DNA of 64,000 nt from Rhodopseudomonas palustris. Lineage in GTDB: Bacteria; Pseudomonadota; Alphaproteobacteria; Rhizobiales; Xanthobacteraceae. Below are positions 21,833 to 34,271 of this stretch, one piece after another. The notes beneath the pieces were generated by a model. That model made no database searches, was not told the DNA's origin, and was given only the letters and a program-made list of their open reading frames with translations. The position numbers and the translations under genes are program-made. Positions within the stretch are counted from its first letter, which is position 1; the number at the start of each line of letters is the position of its first letter. The DNA lies in assembly GCF_003226555.1 (NCBI RefSeq), contig NZ_QKQS01000023.1:687263-751262 (forward strand), given 5' to 3'.

Positions 21833-23236
21833 TCACATATGGATGGCGCGCTTCCCGACCGTAAGGGCGGCTTCCTTGATGGCTTCCGAGCGGGTCGGAT
21901 GGGCGTGGCAGGTGCGGGCCAGATCCTCGGCCGAGCCGCCGAATTCCATCAGCACCGCCGCCTCGTGGATCATCTCGCCGGCCTCGCGGCCGATGATGTG
22001 GACGCCGAGCACGCGGTCGGTTTTGGCGTCCGCCAGGATCTTCACAAAGCCGTCGGTGGTCTGGTTGACCTTGGAGCGGCCGTTGGCGGTGAACGGGAAT
22101 TTACCGACCGTGTAGGCGACGCCGGCCTGCTTCAGGTCCTCTTCGGTCTTGCCGACGCTCGACACTTCCGGCGTCGTGTACACCACGCCGGGAATGACAT
22201 CGTAATTCACATGGCCGGCCTTGCCGGCGATCAGCTCGGCGACCGCGACGCCTTCGTCCTCGGCCTTGTGGGCCAGCATCGGACCGCGCACCACGTCACC
22301 GATCGCGTAAACGCCCTGGACGCTGGTGGCGAAGTGATCGTCGATCACCACCCGCCCGCGTTCGTCGAGCGCCACACCGGCTTCCTTCAGTCCGAGGCCT
22401 TCGGTGTAGGGGACACGGCCGATCGCGACCAGCACGACGTCGGCTTCCACCGTCTCCGGATTGCCGCCGGCCGCCGCTTCGACATTCACCTTGAGCTGAT
22501 TGCCGGAGCTGTCGACGCCGGTGACCTTGGCGCCGAGCTTGAAAGCGAAGCCCTGCTTCTCGAGGATGCGCTGGAATTGCTTGCAGACTTCCGCGTCCAT
22601 GCCCGGGAGGATGCGGTCGAGAAATTCCACCACGGTCACCTGCGCGCCGAGCCGACGCCACACCGAGCCGAGTTCGAGGCCGATCACGCCGGCGCCGACC
22701 ACGACCAGCTTGCCCGGCACCTTGTCGAGCGACAGCGCGCCGGTCGACGACACTACCCGCTTCTCGTCGATCTCGATGCCCTTGAGCTGCGCCACCGCCG
22801 AGCCGGAGGCGATCACGATCGACTTGGTGTCGACGGTTTGCGCCTTTCCGTCCGCGCCGGTCACTTCGACCTTGCCGGTGCCGAGGATCTTGCCCTTGCC
22901 CGCCAGCACGTCGATCTTGTTCTTCTTCATCAGGTATTCGACGCCTTTGACGTTGCCGTCGATACCCTGCTGCTTGAAGTTCATCATCGCCGGGAGATCG
23001 AGCTTCGGCGCCGGCACGCCGATGCCCATCTTGGCGAACGAATGTCCGGCCTCCTCGAACAGCTCGGAGGCGTGCAGCAGCGCCTTCGACGGCATGCAGC
23101 CGACGTTCAGGCAGGTGCCGCCGAGCGTGGCGTTCTTCTCGACCACTGCGACCTTGAGGCCGAGCTGTGCGGCGCGAATCGCGCAGACGTAGCCGCCGGG
23201 GCCGGTGCCGATGACGACGAGATCGTAGGTGGCCAT
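21833..23236 (-). CDS. lpdA: Dihydrolipoyl dehydrogenase (E3)
   Basis: The 467-residue flavoprotein has the FAD-binding start [20 protein letters not shown], the redox-active disulfide [16 protein letters not shown] (about 40-55), an NAD-binding [16 protein letters not shown] and the C-terminal His-Glu pair in [14 protein letters not shown]. It reoxidises lipoamide on E2 of 2-oxo acid dehydrogenases. Downstream of sucAB, it most likely serves as the E3 of the 2-oxoglutarate dehydrogenase complex, though it may be shared with others. Confidence 0.96.
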   Translation of the reverse strand: MATYDLVVIGTGPGGYVCAIRAAQLGLKVAVVEKNATLGGTCLNVGCMPSKALLHASELFEEAGHSFAKMGIGVPAPKLDLPAMMNFKQQGIDGNVKGVEYLMKKNKIDVLAGKGKILGTGKVEVTGADGKAQTVDTKSIVIASGSAVAQLKGIEIDEKRVVSSTGALSLDKVPGKLVVVGAGVIGLELGSVWRRLGAQVTVVEFLDRILPGMDAEVCKQFQRILEKQGFAFKLGAKVTGVDSSGNQLKVNVEAAAGGNPETVEADVVLVAIGRVPYTEGLGLKEAGVALDERGRVVIDDHFATSVQGVYAIGDVVRGPMLAHKAEDEGVAVAELIAGKAGHVNYDVIPGVVYTTPEVSSVGKTEEDLKQAGVAYTVGKFPFTANGRSKVNQTTDGFVKILADAKTDRVLGVHIIGREAGEMIHEAAVLMEFGGSAEDLARTCHAHPTRSEAIKEAALTVGKRAIHM

Positions 23237-23267
23237 AGTTCAATCCTGTGGGTTGGCGCCGGCGCGA

Positions 23268-24014
23268 CTATCGTCCCCCGGACACGTCGAGGATGGCGCT
23301 AGTGACGTAGGAGGCCTCGTCGGACAGCAGCCAGACGACGGCATTGGCGATTTCTTCGGCGCGACCGACGCGCCGCATCGGCACGTTGACGCTGAGGCGA
23401 TGCGCACGTTCCGGATCGCCGCCGGAGGCGTGGATCTCGGTATCGATCAGACCAGGCCGGATCGCCGCGACGCGAATGCCTTCGCCGGCGACTTCGTGGC
23501 CGAGCCCGACCGTGAAGGAATCCACCGCGCCTTTCGACGCGGCGTAGTCCACGTAGGTGTTCGGCGAGCCTAGCTTGGCGGCGACCGACGACAGATTGAC
23601 GATGACGCCGCCACGGCCGCCGTGGCGCGTCGACATCCGCTTCACAGCCTCGCGCGCGCACAGAATGCTGCCGGTGACGTTGACGGCCATCATCCGCTGA
23701 ATGCGCTCGGCCGACATTTCATCGACCCGCGCGGTCGGACCGACGATGCCGGCATTGTTGACCAGCGCGCCGAGCGGGCCGAATTGGTCCGCGGCAGCGA
23801 ACAGCGCCAGGATGTCGGCCTCATCGCCGACGTCGCATTTCACCGCGATGGCCTTGCCGTTGCTGGCCGCGATTTCCGCCACCACCTCGTTCGCGGCGGC
23901 TTCGTTGCTGGCGTAGCCGATCACGACCCTGAAGCCGCGCTTGGCGCAGCCGAGCGCGGTGGCGCGGCCGATGCCGCGGCTCCCTCCGGTGATGATGACG
24001 ACGCGATCGGTCAT
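23268..24014 (-). CDS. SDR family oxidoreductase
   Basis: The 248-residue classical short-chain dehydrogenase has the cofactor motif TGGSRGIGRATA (about 9-20), LVNNAGIVG (about 86) and the YxxxK active pair in YVDYAASKGAVDSF (about 157), with the Ser in NLSSVAAKLG. The residues after the second strand (GYASNEAAANEV) suggest NADP(H). The substrate is unknown. GAGG lies at proper distance from ATG 24014, so the GTG at 24020 is not used. It is embedded between sucB and lpdA. Confidence 0.85.
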   Translation of the reverse strand: MTDRVVIITGGSRGIGRATALGCAKRGFRVVIGYASNEAAANEVVAEIAASNGKAIAVKCDVGDEADILALFAAADQFGPLGALVNNAGIVGPTARVDEMSAERIQRMMAVNVTGSILCAREAVKRMSTRHGGRGGVIVNLSSVAAKLGSPNTYVDYAASKGAVDSFTVGLGHEVAGEGIRVAAIRPGLIDTEIHASGGDPERAHRLSVNVPMRRVGRAEEIANAVVWLLSDEASYVTSAILDVSGGR

Positions 24015-24021
24015 GCGCACC

Positions 24022-24423
24022 TCAGCTCAGCAAACGGATCAGCATGGCGATCAGCGCCAGCAGCGCCACGAACCAGACGATGCTGCGGGCGAATGGAATT
24101 TCGACGATGTAGAGCGGCGCATACAAGGCCCGGGCGATCAGCCAGACGACAGATGCCGTCGCGGCGTAGCCGCCGGCCTTGCCGGTGATCGCGAGGGCCA
24201 GCGCGAGACCCACAAACGCCGGATAGGTTTCGAGCAGATTGCGGAAGGCACGCGCGGCACGACCGGCGAAGCGGCCCTTCGGCGTCCGCGGCTCGTCGCG
24301 CGGGCCGGCCTGATAGGCGCCGCCGAGCTCCAAAGTGGTGGGGATCGAGGCGAGAAACATCTGCACGATCAGCAGCACCACGCTCCAGCCCAGCACCGTG
24401 ATTTCGGTCGGCATCGGCGGCAT
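24022..24423 (-). CDS. MAPEG family membrane protein
   Basis: The 133-residue protein has four hydrophobic segments and the MAPEG pattern AARAFRNLLETYPAFVGLAL (about 56-75), which in the family lies near the glutathione-binding region. Bacterial MAPEG proteins are poorly defined; some act in glutathione-dependent detoxification. GGGGAAACG before ATG 24423 sets the start. The gene lies 7 nt from the SDR gene and 60 nt from sucB on the same strand, an unexpected guest in a TCA-cycle operon. Confidence 0.8.
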   Translation of the reverse strand: MPPMPTEITVLGWSVVLLIVQMFLASIPTTLELGGAYQAGPRDEPRTPKGRFAGRAARAFRNLLETYPAFVGLALALAITGKAGGYAATASVVWLIARALYAPLYIVEIPFARSIVWFVALLALIAMLIRLLS

Positions 24424-24483
24424 CGTTTCCCCCAAGGTCAGCGGCGGCGCGTCGGAGCTGCGCCGCCCGCGTTGACAGCAGTC

Positions 24484-25722
24484 TTAGAGATCCAGCACCA
24501 GACGCGCCGGATCTTCCAGGCTCTCCTTGACGCGAACCAGGAAGGTCACCGCTTCCTTGCCGTCGATCACGCGGTGATCGTAGCTCAGCGCCAGATACAT
24601 CATCGGGCGGACTTCGATCTTGCCGCCGACCACCACCGGCCGCTCCTGGATCTTGTGCATGCCGAGAATGCCGGACTGCGGCGCGTTTAGGATCGGGGTC
24701 GACATCAGCGAGCCGTAGATGCCGCCATTGGTGATGGTGAAGGTGCCGCCCTGCATCTCTTCGATCTTGAGCTGGCCGTCGCGGGCGCGCTTGCCGAAAT
24801 CGACGATGTTCTTCTCGATGTCGGCGATCGACTTGGTGTCGCAGTCGCGCACCACCGGCACCACCAAGCCCTTGTCGGTGCCGACCGCGACGCCGACATG
24901 GTAGTAGTTCTTGTAGATCAGGTCAGTGCCGTCGATCTCGGCGTTGACCGCCGGGATGTCCTTCAGCGCCTGGACGCAGGCCTTGGTGAAGAAGCCCATG
25001 AAGCCGAGCTTGGCGCCGTGCTTCTTCTCGAACACGTCCTTGTACTGGGCACGCAGCGCCATGACGTTGGTCATGTCGACCTCGTTGAAGGTCGTCAGCA
25101 TCGCGGCGGTGTTCTGAACTTCCTTGAGCCGGCGCGCGATGGTCTGGCGCAGCCGGGTCATCTTCACCCGCTCTTCGCGCGCGGCATCGTCAGCCGGCGA
25201 CGGGGCGCGGACCTGCACGGCGGCGGCCGGCTGATTGACCGGGGTCGGCGCCGAGGCGGCCTTCTCGATCGCCGCCAGCATGTCGCCCTTGGTGACGCGG
25301 CCGTCCTTGCCGGAGCCCGGCACAGTCGATGCGTCGACGCCACTTTCGGCCGAGAGCCGGCGCACCGACGGCGCGTCGGACGGCGGGGTCTTGGCGGCGG
25401 GAGCTGCCGCCGGGGCAGGCGCAGCCGGAGCCGGCGCGGGGGCCGCCGGCTTGGCGGGAGCTGCAGCCGCCGACTTGGCCGGGGCGGCACCGTCGGTGAT
25501 CTGCCCGAGCAGCGCGCCGACCGCGACGGTCTCGCCATCCTTGGCGACGATTTCGCCGAGCGTGCCGGCCGACGGGGCCGGCACCTCGATCGTCACCTTG
25601 TCGGTTTCGAGTTCAACCAACGGCTCATCGACCGCCACCGCTTCACCAGGCTTCTTGAACCAGCGGCCGATGGTCGCCTCGGTCACCGATTCTCCGAGCG
25701 TCGGAACGCGAATTTCAGTCAT
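24484..25722 (-). CDS. sucB: 2-Oxoglutarate dehydrogenase E2, dihydrolipoyl succinyltransferase
   Basis: The 412-residue E2 has an N-terminal lipoyl domain with the modified Lys in [12 protein letters not shown] (about residue 42), an Ala/Pro-rich hinge (about 78-110), a peripheral subunit-binding domain ([20 protein letters not shown]) and a catalytic acyltransferase domain ending with the active His in [13 protein letters not shown] (about 383). It transfers succinyl groups to CoA in the 2-oxoglutarate dehydrogenase complex. It follows sucA by 104 nt. Confidence 0.97.
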   Translation of the reverse strand: MTEIRVPTLGESVTEATIGRWFKKPGEAVAVDEPLVELETDKVTIEVPAPSAGTLGEIVAKDGETVAVGALLGQITDGAAPAKSAAAAPAKPAAPAPAPAAPAPAAAPAAKTPPSDAPSVRRLSAESGVDASTVPGSGKDGRVTKGDMLAAIEKAASAPTPVNQPAAAVQVRAPSPADDAAREERVKMTRLRQTIARRLKEVQNTAAMLTTFNEVDMTNVMALRAQYKDVFEKKHGAKLGFMGFFTKACVQALKDIPAVNAEIDGTDLIYKNYYHVGVAVGTDKGLVVPVVRDCDTKSIADIEKNIVDFGKRARDGQLKIEEMQGGTFTITNGGIYGSLMSTPILNAPQSGILGMHKIQERPVVVGGKIEVRPMMYLALSYDHRVIDGKEAVTFLVRVKESLEDPARLVLDL

Positions 25723-25797
25723 CGTTATCGTCCTTTTGCAGCGTCGCGGCTGTCGCGCCGGCGCCCGCCCCGTGATCCAAACTCAGGAAATACCGAA

Positions 25798-25821
25798 GGG
25801 CCGCCGTCAGGCGGCGGCCCG
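25798..25821 (-). other. GC-rich hairpin between sucA and sucB
   Basis: GGGCCGCC and GGCGGCGGCCC arms pair around a short loop just after the sucA stop. No T-run follows on the minus strand. It may slow 3' decay of the sucA part of the message. Confidence 0.4.
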
Positions 25822-25826
25822 ATGCG

Positions 25827-28784
25827 TCAACGCAACGCGTCGTCGAGGAACGCCTTGAGCTGCGCCACGTGCTTCGACATCAGACCGGTCGCGGTCGCCG
25901 CCGAAGCAGGTCGGCCGGCGTAACGCGGCCGGCGATGCTTGGCTTCGATCTGATTCTGCACCCACTCCAGATACGGCTCGATGAAGTGCCAGCCGCCCAT
26001 GTTGCGGGGCTCTTCCTGACACCACACCAGTTCCGCATCCTTGAAGCGCGACAGCTCGTGCACCAGGGTCTTCAACGGTACCGGATAGAGCTGCTCCACG
26101 CGCAGCAGATAGACGTCGTCGATGCCGCGTTTTTCGCGCTCGTCATAGAGATCGTAATAGACCTTGCCGGAGCAGACCACGACGCGGCGGATCTTGGCGT
26201 CCGCCGTCAGCTTGGTCTTTTCGTCCGGCTGCGTCTGCGCGTCGTCGAGCAGGATCCGATGGAAGCTGGTGTCCGGACCGAGCTCGTCGAGCCGCGAGAC
26301 TGCCCGCTTGTGGCGCAGCAGCGACTTCGGCGTCATCAAGATCAAGGGCTTGCGGATCTCGCGCTTGAGCTGACGGCGCAGCACGTGGAAGTAGTTGGCC
26401 GGGGTGGTGGGATACACCACCTGCATGTTGTCTTCGGCGCACATCTGCAGATAGCGCTCGAGGCGGGCCGAGGAGTGCTCCGGCCCCTGCCCCTCGTAGC
26501 CGTGCGGCAGCAGGCAGACCAGGCCGGACATGCGCAGCCACTTGCGTTCGCCCGACGAAATGAACTGGTCGAACAGCACCTGCGCGCCGTTGGCGAAGTC
26601 GCCGAACTGGGCTTCCCACAGCGTCAGCGCATTCGGCTCCGCCAGCGAGTAGCCGTACTCGAAGCCGAGCACCGCTTCTTCGGACAGCAGCGAATTGATC
26701 ACCTCGTAGTGGCCCTGATCGGGCGAGAGGTGGTTGAACGGGGTGTAACGGGTCTCGTCTTCCTGATCGATCAGCACCGAATGGCGCTGCGAGAAGGTGC
26801 CGCGTTCGGAGTCCTGTCCAGACAGACGGATGCGATGACCTTCCAGCAGCATGGTGCAGAACGCCAAAGCCTCGCCGGTCGCCCAGTCGATGCCGTTGCC
26901 GCTGTCGATCGCCTTGGCGCGGTTCTCGAGGTAGCGCTGCACGGTCCGGTGCAGCCGGAATCCTTCCGGCACCCTGGTGATCTTGTGGCCGATTTCCTTG
27001 AGGCTCGGCAAATCGACGCCGGTGATGCCGCGCCGAGGCTCTTCTTCCTGGTCGGCGGATTTGAAGCCGGCCCATTTGCCATCGAGCCAGTCGGCCTTGT
27101 TCGGGCGATAGCTCGAAGCGGCTTCGAATTCGGCATCGAGCCGGGCGCGCCAATCGGCCCGCGCCTTGTCGACTTCGCCCTCGGTGATGACGCCGTCGGC
27201 GATCAGGCGCTTGGAGTAGATTTCCAGCGTGGTCGGATGCCCGGCGATCTTGCGGTACATCATCGGCTGGGTGAACGACGGCTCATCGCCTTCGTTGTGG
27301 CCGTGACGCCGGTAGCAGAACATGTCGATCACGACCGGCTTATGGAACTTCTGCCGGTACTCGACCGCGATCTTGGCGGCGAACACCACCGCCTCCGGAT
27401 CGTCCCCGTTGACGTGGAAGATCGGCGCATCGATCATCTTCGCCACGTCCGACGGATACGGCGACGACCGCGAATAGCGCGGATAGGTGGTGAAGCCGAT
27501 CTGGTTGTTGACGATGAAGTGGATCGAACCGCCGGTGCGGTAGCCCTTCAGGTCGGACAGCGCGAAGCACTCCGCGACCACGCCCTGGCCGGCGAACGCG
27601 GCGTCGCCGTGCATCAGCAGCGGGAGTACCGACACCCGCTCCTCGGGCAGATCGCCATGCTGGTCTTGCTTGGCGCGCACCTTGCCGAGCACCACCGGAT
27701 CGACGATCTCGAGATGCGACGGATTGGCGGTCAGCGACAGGTGGACCTTGTTGTGGTCGAATTCGCGGTCCGACGAGGCGCCGAGGTGATATTTGACGTC
27801 GCCCGAGCCTTCGACTTCGTCTGGGTTGGCCGAGCCACCCTTGAACTCGTGGAACAGCGCCCGGTGGGCCTTGGCCATCACCTGGGTCAGCACGTTGAGG
27901 CGGCCGCGATGCGGCATGCCGAGCACGATCTCGCGCACGCCGAGATTGCCGCCGCGCTTGATGATCTGCTCCAGCGCCGGGATCAGCGCTTCACCGCCGT
28001 CGAGACCGAATCGCTTGGTGCCGGTGAACTTCAGGTCGCAGAACTTCTCGAAGCCTTCGGCTTCGATCAGCTTCATCAGGATCGCGCGCCGGCCCTCGCG
28101 GGTGAAGCTGATCTCCTTGTCCGGACCTTCGATCCGCTCCTGGAGCCAGGCCTTCTGCGCACCATTGGAGATGTGCAGAAATTCGATGCCCATGGTCTGG
28201 CAGTAGGTGCGCTCGCAGATCGCAACAATGTCGCGCAACGACCCGTATTCGAGGCCGAGAACGTGATCGAGGAAGATCTTGCGGTCGAGATCGGCCTCAG
28301 TGAACCCATAAGATCGGATATCGAGCTCTTCATGGTCGCGCGCCGGCGACAGGCCGAGGGGATCGAGCTTGGCGTGAAAATGGCCGCGCATCCGGTAGGC
28401 GCGGATCAGCATCAGGGCCCGAACCGAATCGCGGGTCGCCTGCAGCACGTCGGCCGAAGACAGCTCGACGCCGCGGCTCTGGGCCTTCGCCTGAATCTTC
28501 TGGCCGACGTTCTTTTCGACCTGATTCCAATTGCCGTCGAGCGCCGAGGTCAGATCGTCCTGCGGGGTCAGCGGCCAGTTCGGCCGCTCCCAGGACGGAC
28601 CCTCGGCGTTCTTCTGGATGTCGCCGGGACTGTCTTTCAAACTCTGGAAGAATGCCTGCCAGTCGGCATCGACCGAGGACGGATCGTTTTCGTACCGAGA
28701 GTACAAATCGTCGATATAGGTGGCGTTGGCGCCCTGTAGAAAGGAAGACAGGGCGAAAGCGGCATTCGCGTCCTGGCGAGACAT
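25827..28784 (-). CDS. sucA: 2-Oxoglutarate dehydrogenase E1
   Basis: The 985-residue thiamine diphosphate enzyme has the full E1o length. Visible family stretches include YRMRGHFHAKLDPLG (about 133), GMPHRGRLNVLTQVMAKAHR, HVNGDDPEAVVFAAKIAVEY (thiamine site with metal-binding residues nearby), CYRRHGHNEGDEPSFTQP and EAQFGDFANGAQVLFDQFIS. It decarboxylates 2-oxoglutarate, the rate-controlling TCA step. AGGAAG precedes the ATG. It lies 127 nt after sucD; that gap carries inverted repeats, so sucA may have its own promoter. Confidence 0.98.
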   Translation of the reverse strand: MSRQDANAAFALSSFLQGANATYIDDLYSRYENDPSSVDADWQAFFQSLKDSPGDIQKNAEGPSWERPNWPLTPQDDLTSALDGNWNQVEKNVGQKIQAKAQSRGVELSSADVLQATRDSVRALMLIRAYRMRGHFHAKLDPLGLSPARDHEELDIRSYGFTEADLDRKIFLDHVLGLEYGSLRDIVAICERTYCQTMGIEFLHISNGAQKAWLQERIEGPDKEISFTREGRRAILMKLIEAEGFEKFCDLKFTGTKRFGLDGGEALIPALEQIIKRGGNLGVREIVLGMPHRGRLNVLTQVMAKAHRALFHEFKGGSANPDEVEGSGDVKYHLGASSDREFDHNKVHLSLTANPSHLEIVDPVVLGKVRAKQDQHGDLPEERVSVLPLLMHGDAAFAGQGVVAECFALSDLKGYRTGGSIHFIVNNQIGFTTYPRYSRSSPYPSDVAKMIDAPIFHVNGDDPEAVVFAAKIAVEYRQKFHKPVVIDMFCYRRHGHNEGDEPSFTQPMMYRKIAGHPTTLEIYSKRLIADGVITEGEVDKARADWRARLDAEFEAASSYRPNKADWLDGKWAGFKSADQEEEPRRGITGVDLPSLKEIGHKITRVPEGFRLHRTVQRYLENRAKAIDSGNGIDWATGEALAFCTMLLEGHRIRLSGQDSERGTFSQRHSVLIDQEDETRYTPFNHLSPDQGHYEVINSLLSEEAVLGFEYGYSLAEPNALTLWEAQFGDFANGAQVLFDQFISSGERKWLRMSGLVCLLPHGYEGQGPEHSSARLERYLQMCAEDNMQVVYPTTPANYFHVLRRQLKREIRKPLILMTPKSLLRHKRAVSRLDELGPDTSFHRILLDDAQTQPDEKTKLTADAKIRRVVVCSGKVYYDLYDEREKRGIDDVYLLRVEQLYPVPLKTLVHELSRFKDAELVWCQEEPRNMGGWHFIEPYLEWVQNQIEAKHRRPRYAGRPASAATATGLMSKHVAQLKAFLDDALR

Positions 28785-28804
28785 GATTGCTTCCTGATTA
28801 TGAG

Positions 28805-28848
28805 ATCGCGACTTAATCGCGATAAGCTGATCCGGTTACCGGATCAGC
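28805..28848 (-). promoter_or_regulatory. Two inverted repeats in the sucA leader
   Basis: GCTGATCCGGT and ACCGGATCAGC form a perfect 11-bp inverted repeat with a 1-base centre (28826-28848). Next to it, nearer the gene, ATCGCG and CGCGAT flank a 7-base spacer (28805-28823). The first is operator-like or a tight cruciform. They lie 20-65 nt upstream of sucA. An AT-rich stretch with TAGAAT (minus strand, about 28870) further up could be the promoter. Confidence 0.5.
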
Positions 28849-28911
28849 AACATAGTGCACCTTTTATCCTATTCTAGGGAAATGTAAGCTCGGAACGACA
28901 CAAGGTTTGAA

Positions 28912-29796
28912 TTAGGACTTCAATTTTTCGGCAAGCGTTTTGCCGAGACGCGCCGGCGACGGCGATACGGTGATGCCGGCAGCTTCCATGGCAGCGGTCT
29001 TCGATGCCGCATCGCCCTTACCGCCTGAAATGATCGCGCCGGCGTGGCCCATGCGGCGGCCGGGAGGGGCGGTGACGCCGGCGATGAATCCCACCGTCGG
29101 TTTCTTGCGGCCGCGCTTGGCCTCGTCGATCAGGAACTGGGCGGCGTCTTCTTCCGCCGAACCGCCGATCTCGCCGATCATGATGATCGACTCGGTCTTG
29201 TCGTCGGCGAGGAACATCTCCAGCACGTCGATGAACTCGGTGCCCTTGACCGGGTCGCCGCCGATGCCGACCGCAGTCGTCTGGCCGAGGCCCTCGGCGG
29301 AGGTCTGGAACACCGCCTCATAGGTCAGGGTGCCGGAGCGCGACACGATGCCGACCGAGCCCGGCTTGAAGATATTGGCCGGCATGATGCCGATCTTGCA
29401 CTCGCCGGCCGTCATGACGCCCGGGCAGTTCGGCCCGATCAGCCGCGACTTCGAGCCGTTCAGCGACCGCTTCACCCGCACCATGTCGAGCACCGGGATG
29501 CCCTCGGTGATGCAGACGATCAGCGGGATTTCCGCGTCAATCGCCTCGCAGATCGCATCCGCAGCACCCGGCGGCGGCACGTAGATCACCGACGCATCCG
29601 CCCCGGTCTTGTCGCGGGCCTCACGGACCGTATCGAACACCGGCAGGCCGAGATGGGTCGAGCCGCCTTTGCCCGGCGAGGTGCCGCCGACCATCTTGGT
29701 GCCGTAGGCGATCGCCGCCTCGGAATGGAAGGTGCCGTTCTTGCCGGTGAAGCCCTGGCAGATAACGCGGGTGTTGCTGTCGATCAGAATGGACAT
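28912..29796 (-). CDS. sucD: Succinyl-CoA synthetase alpha subunit
   Basis: The 294-residue protein has the CoA-binding opening with [40 protein letters not shown], the phosphohistidine in [16 protein letters not shown] (about 245-260) and [14 protein letters not shown]. With SucC it converts succinyl-CoA to succinate with nucleoside triphosphate formation. It lies 63 nt after sucC. Confidence 0.98.
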   Translation of the reverse strand: MSILIDSNTRVICQGFTGKNGTFHSEAAIAYGTKMVGGTSPGKGGSTHLGLPVFDTVREARDKTGADASVIYVPPPGAADAICEAIDAEIPLIVCITEGIPVLDMVRVKRSLNGSKSRLIGPNCPGVMTAGECKIGIMPANIFKPGSVGIVSRSGTLTYEAVFQTSAEGLGQTTAVGIGGDPVKGTEFIDVLEMFLADDKTESIIMIGEIGGSAEEDAAQFLIDEAKRGRKKPTVGFIAGVTAPPGRRMGHAGAIISGGKGDAASKTAAMEAAGITVSPSPARLGKTLAEKLKS

Positions 29797-29859
29797 GGTC
29801 GGTGATGCTTTCGCGGTCGAACGGAATGGTCGGAGGCAGCGGAGAGGCCGGAAGCGGCC

Positions 29860-31056
<1,197 letters not shown>

Positions 31057-31152
31057 GGAGTTGCCCTTCGCCAGATCGCATCCAGCCGATTGAACCGCGA
31101 TGCTGCGCCGATCTCAAAACGGATCGGCGCAGCCAGTTTGGTGAGACGTTCC

Positions 31153-32178
<1,026 letters not shown>

Positions 32179-32266
32179 TTATCGCTTTCGCCCCATGCGT
32201 TCAAGTCAGCGAGCGCTCATTTGTTGGGCCGGCGGCCCTGCAAACGGCGGGTGGCTCGGAACAGAC

Positions 32267-33451
32267 CTAGGTTTCGACCAGTCCGGTGGTGTCGCCGGTA
32301 GCGGTAGAGTCGCGCCGGCCGTGCGGCAGCGCCAGATACGATTCCGATCCCATTTCTGTGAGACGGGAGACCGTCCGATTGAATTCCAGCGCCTCGAAGC
32401 CTTCGGTGGCGCTATAGAGTCGTGCCGGCTCGGCCGCGGCCGAGGCCATCAACTTCACCGAGTTGTCGTAAAGCGTATCGATCAGCGCGATGAACCGCTT
32501 GGCAGCATTGCGATCGGCGTAGTCCATCGCCGGCACGTGATCTATCATCAGCGTGTGATACTCATGTGCGAGCCGCAGATAATCGCTGGCGCCCAGCGGT
32601 TTCTGGCACAGATCGGCGAACGAGAACCGGGCGACGTGATGGTCGGCCTGCGGGACGTGCAGGATACGGCCCTTGATCGAGATATCGCGCGGCTCGCCCT
32701 TGGCGGTGCCGGTGATCCGATGCCAGGCCCGGTCGATCGTCGCCGTCGCCTCGGCATCGTCGGGAGTCAGCCAGACCTTCATGCCGGCGAATTTCTCGAG
32801 GCGGTAATCGGTTCGCGCATCGAGGCGTATCACCCGCATATGCCGCTTCACCTGACCGATGAACGGCACGAACAGCGAGCGGTTGAGGCCGTCTTTATAG
32901 AGATCGTCCGGCGCCACGTTGGAGGTCGCCACCACTACGGTGCCGAGCTCGAACAGTTTGGTGAACAGCCGGCCGAGGATCATCGCATCGGCGATGTCGG
33001 TAACGTGGAATTCGTCGAAACACAGCAGCCAGGCCTCGTCGAGGATCGACGCCGCCGTCAGCTCCATCACGTCGGCATCCGGAATCTCGCCGCGTTTGAT
33101 CGCCTGGCGGAAGCCGTTGATGCGGTCATGGGTCTCGGCCATGAACTCGTGAAAATGTGACCGCCGCTTCAATGCGATCGGGCTGGCGTCGAAGAACAGA
33201 TCCATCAGCATGGTCTTGCCGCGACCGACCTCGCCGTGGATGTAGAGCCCTTGCGGGGGCAACTGACCGGCATCGCTGCCGCCGAACAAGCGACCGAAAA
33301 AACCCTGCTTTTTCGGAGGCTTGTATCCGTCCAGCGCCTCGTTGAGAAGCGTGAAGGCCTGCACTGCGCGAGCCTGCGCCGGGTCGGCTTCGATGCTGCC
33401 GGAGGCGATCAGGGATTGATATTGTTGGCGGAGCGAGAGCGACGAGGACAT
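32267..33451 (-). CDS. zapE: Cell division protein ZapE (AFG1-like ATPase)
   Basis: The 394-residue AAA-type ATPase has [20 protein letters not shown] (Walker A, about 73), the Walker B in [20 protein letters not shown] (about 150) and the ZapE/AFG1 segment [20 protein letters not shown]. ZapE associates with the FtsZ ring in E. coli; AFG1 in mitochondria helps quality control. ATG 33451 ([11 protein letters not shown]) is chosen over 33481, which adds ten residues. It lies 145 nt upstream of mdh on the same strand. Confidence 0.92.
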   Translation of the reverse strand: MSSSLSLRQQYQSLIASGSIEADPAQARAVQAFTLLNEALDGYKPPKKQGFFGRLFGGSDAGQLPPQGLYIHGEVGRGKTMLMDLFFDASPIALKRRSHFHEFMAETHDRINGFRQAIKRGEIPDADVMELTAASILDEAWLLCFDEFHVTDIADAMILGRLFTKLFELGTVVVATSNVAPDDLYKDGLNRSLFVPFIGQVKRHMRVIRLDARTDYRLEKFAGMKVWLTPDDAEATATIDRAWHRITGTAKGEPRDISIKGRILHVPQADHHVARFSFADLCQKPLGASDYLRLAHEYHTLMIDHVPAMDYADRNAAKRFIALIDTLYDNSVKLMASAAAEPARLYSATEGFEALEFNRTVSRLTEMGSESYLALPHGRRDSTATGDTTGLVET

Positions 33452-33509
33452 GCGGCCTTTTACCGCCTGATCGGGCGGCAAAATGCAAGCCGGGAATTCG
33501 GTCGGAGAG

Positions 33510-34064
33510 CTATGCGCGAGACCGAGGGGCGGTCAGCTCGTAAGGCGCCTCGACCACATACGGGCCGCCGCCGGTCGATGCCCGCGCCGAATACAGCACG
33601 AACCGCTCGGCCTTGAACACCTTGGACGGGAAGTAGCCGCGGATCGACAGATAGTCGGCGACATCGCGACTGGAGACGTCGCCGCGCAGCCGCGCCAGGG
33701 TGACGTGCGGGGTGAACTTCCGTCCCTCGGGATCGAGCCCGACCCGCTGCATCAGCCGCTCGAGTTCGGCCTGCAGTTCGATCAGCGGTTTCGACGGCAC
33801 CACCGAAGCTACCACGGCGCGGGGCTTCTTGCCGCCGAAGCTGGACAGCCCCTGCAGCGTGACTTCGAACGGCTTGCGATTGACCCGGAACAGCGTCGAG
33901 GCGATCTCGTTGGCGGTGATGCCATCGATGTCGCCGATGAACCGCAAGGTGAGATGATAATCGTCCGGATCGACCCAGCGCGCCCCCGGTAATCCACCAC
34001 GTAAACTCGACAGGGTCTGGCTGATCTCGGCCGGAATCTCCAGTCCCGTAAACAAACGCGGCAT
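33510..34064 (-). CDS. thpR: RNA 2',3'-cyclic phosphodiesterase
   Basis: The 184-residue 2H phosphoesterase carries both catalytic HxTx motifs: HLTL in [12 protein letters not shown] (about 41) and HVTL in [12 protein letters not shown] (about 126). The family hydrolyses 2',3'-cyclic phosphate ends to 2'-phosphates and was first described as 2'-5' RNA ligase. The start [14 protein letters not shown] at 34064, with AGGG upstream, matches the family N-terminus; a longer frame to 34241 adds 59 unlikely residues. Confidence 0.93.
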   Translation of the reverse strand: MPRLFTGLEIPAEISQTLSSLRGGLPGARWVDPDDYHLTLRFIGDIDGITANEIASTLFRVNRKPFEVTLQGLSSFGGKKPRAVVASVVPSKPLIELQAELERLMQRVGLDPEGRKFTPHVTLARLRGDVSSRDVADYLSIRGYFPSKVFKAERFVLYSARASTGGGPYVVEAPYELTAPRSRA

Positions 34065-34271
34065 CGGCACACCCTCGAACCTGAGGCCCGATTGCGGCTG
34101 CCTATCCCGATCGTGGGGCCGTCCCGCGCAGGGACACGGCAGTCCGCAAAACGTCCGGCGAATCAACGATACGATTCTGTACCGCGTTTGTGTAACAGCG
34201 CTACAGCGGAGCCCACCCAGGGCCCAAAAAGCTGAGGGCAATCCGCCCCTTAAGCTCGGATGGCCGCTTTC

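Noticed and set aside
25869-28739. A 956-codon open frame on the plus strand opposite sucA
   Set aside because: It is the antisense shadow of a highly conserved gene in GC-rich DNA; its product is Arg/His/Leu-rich and resembles nothing.
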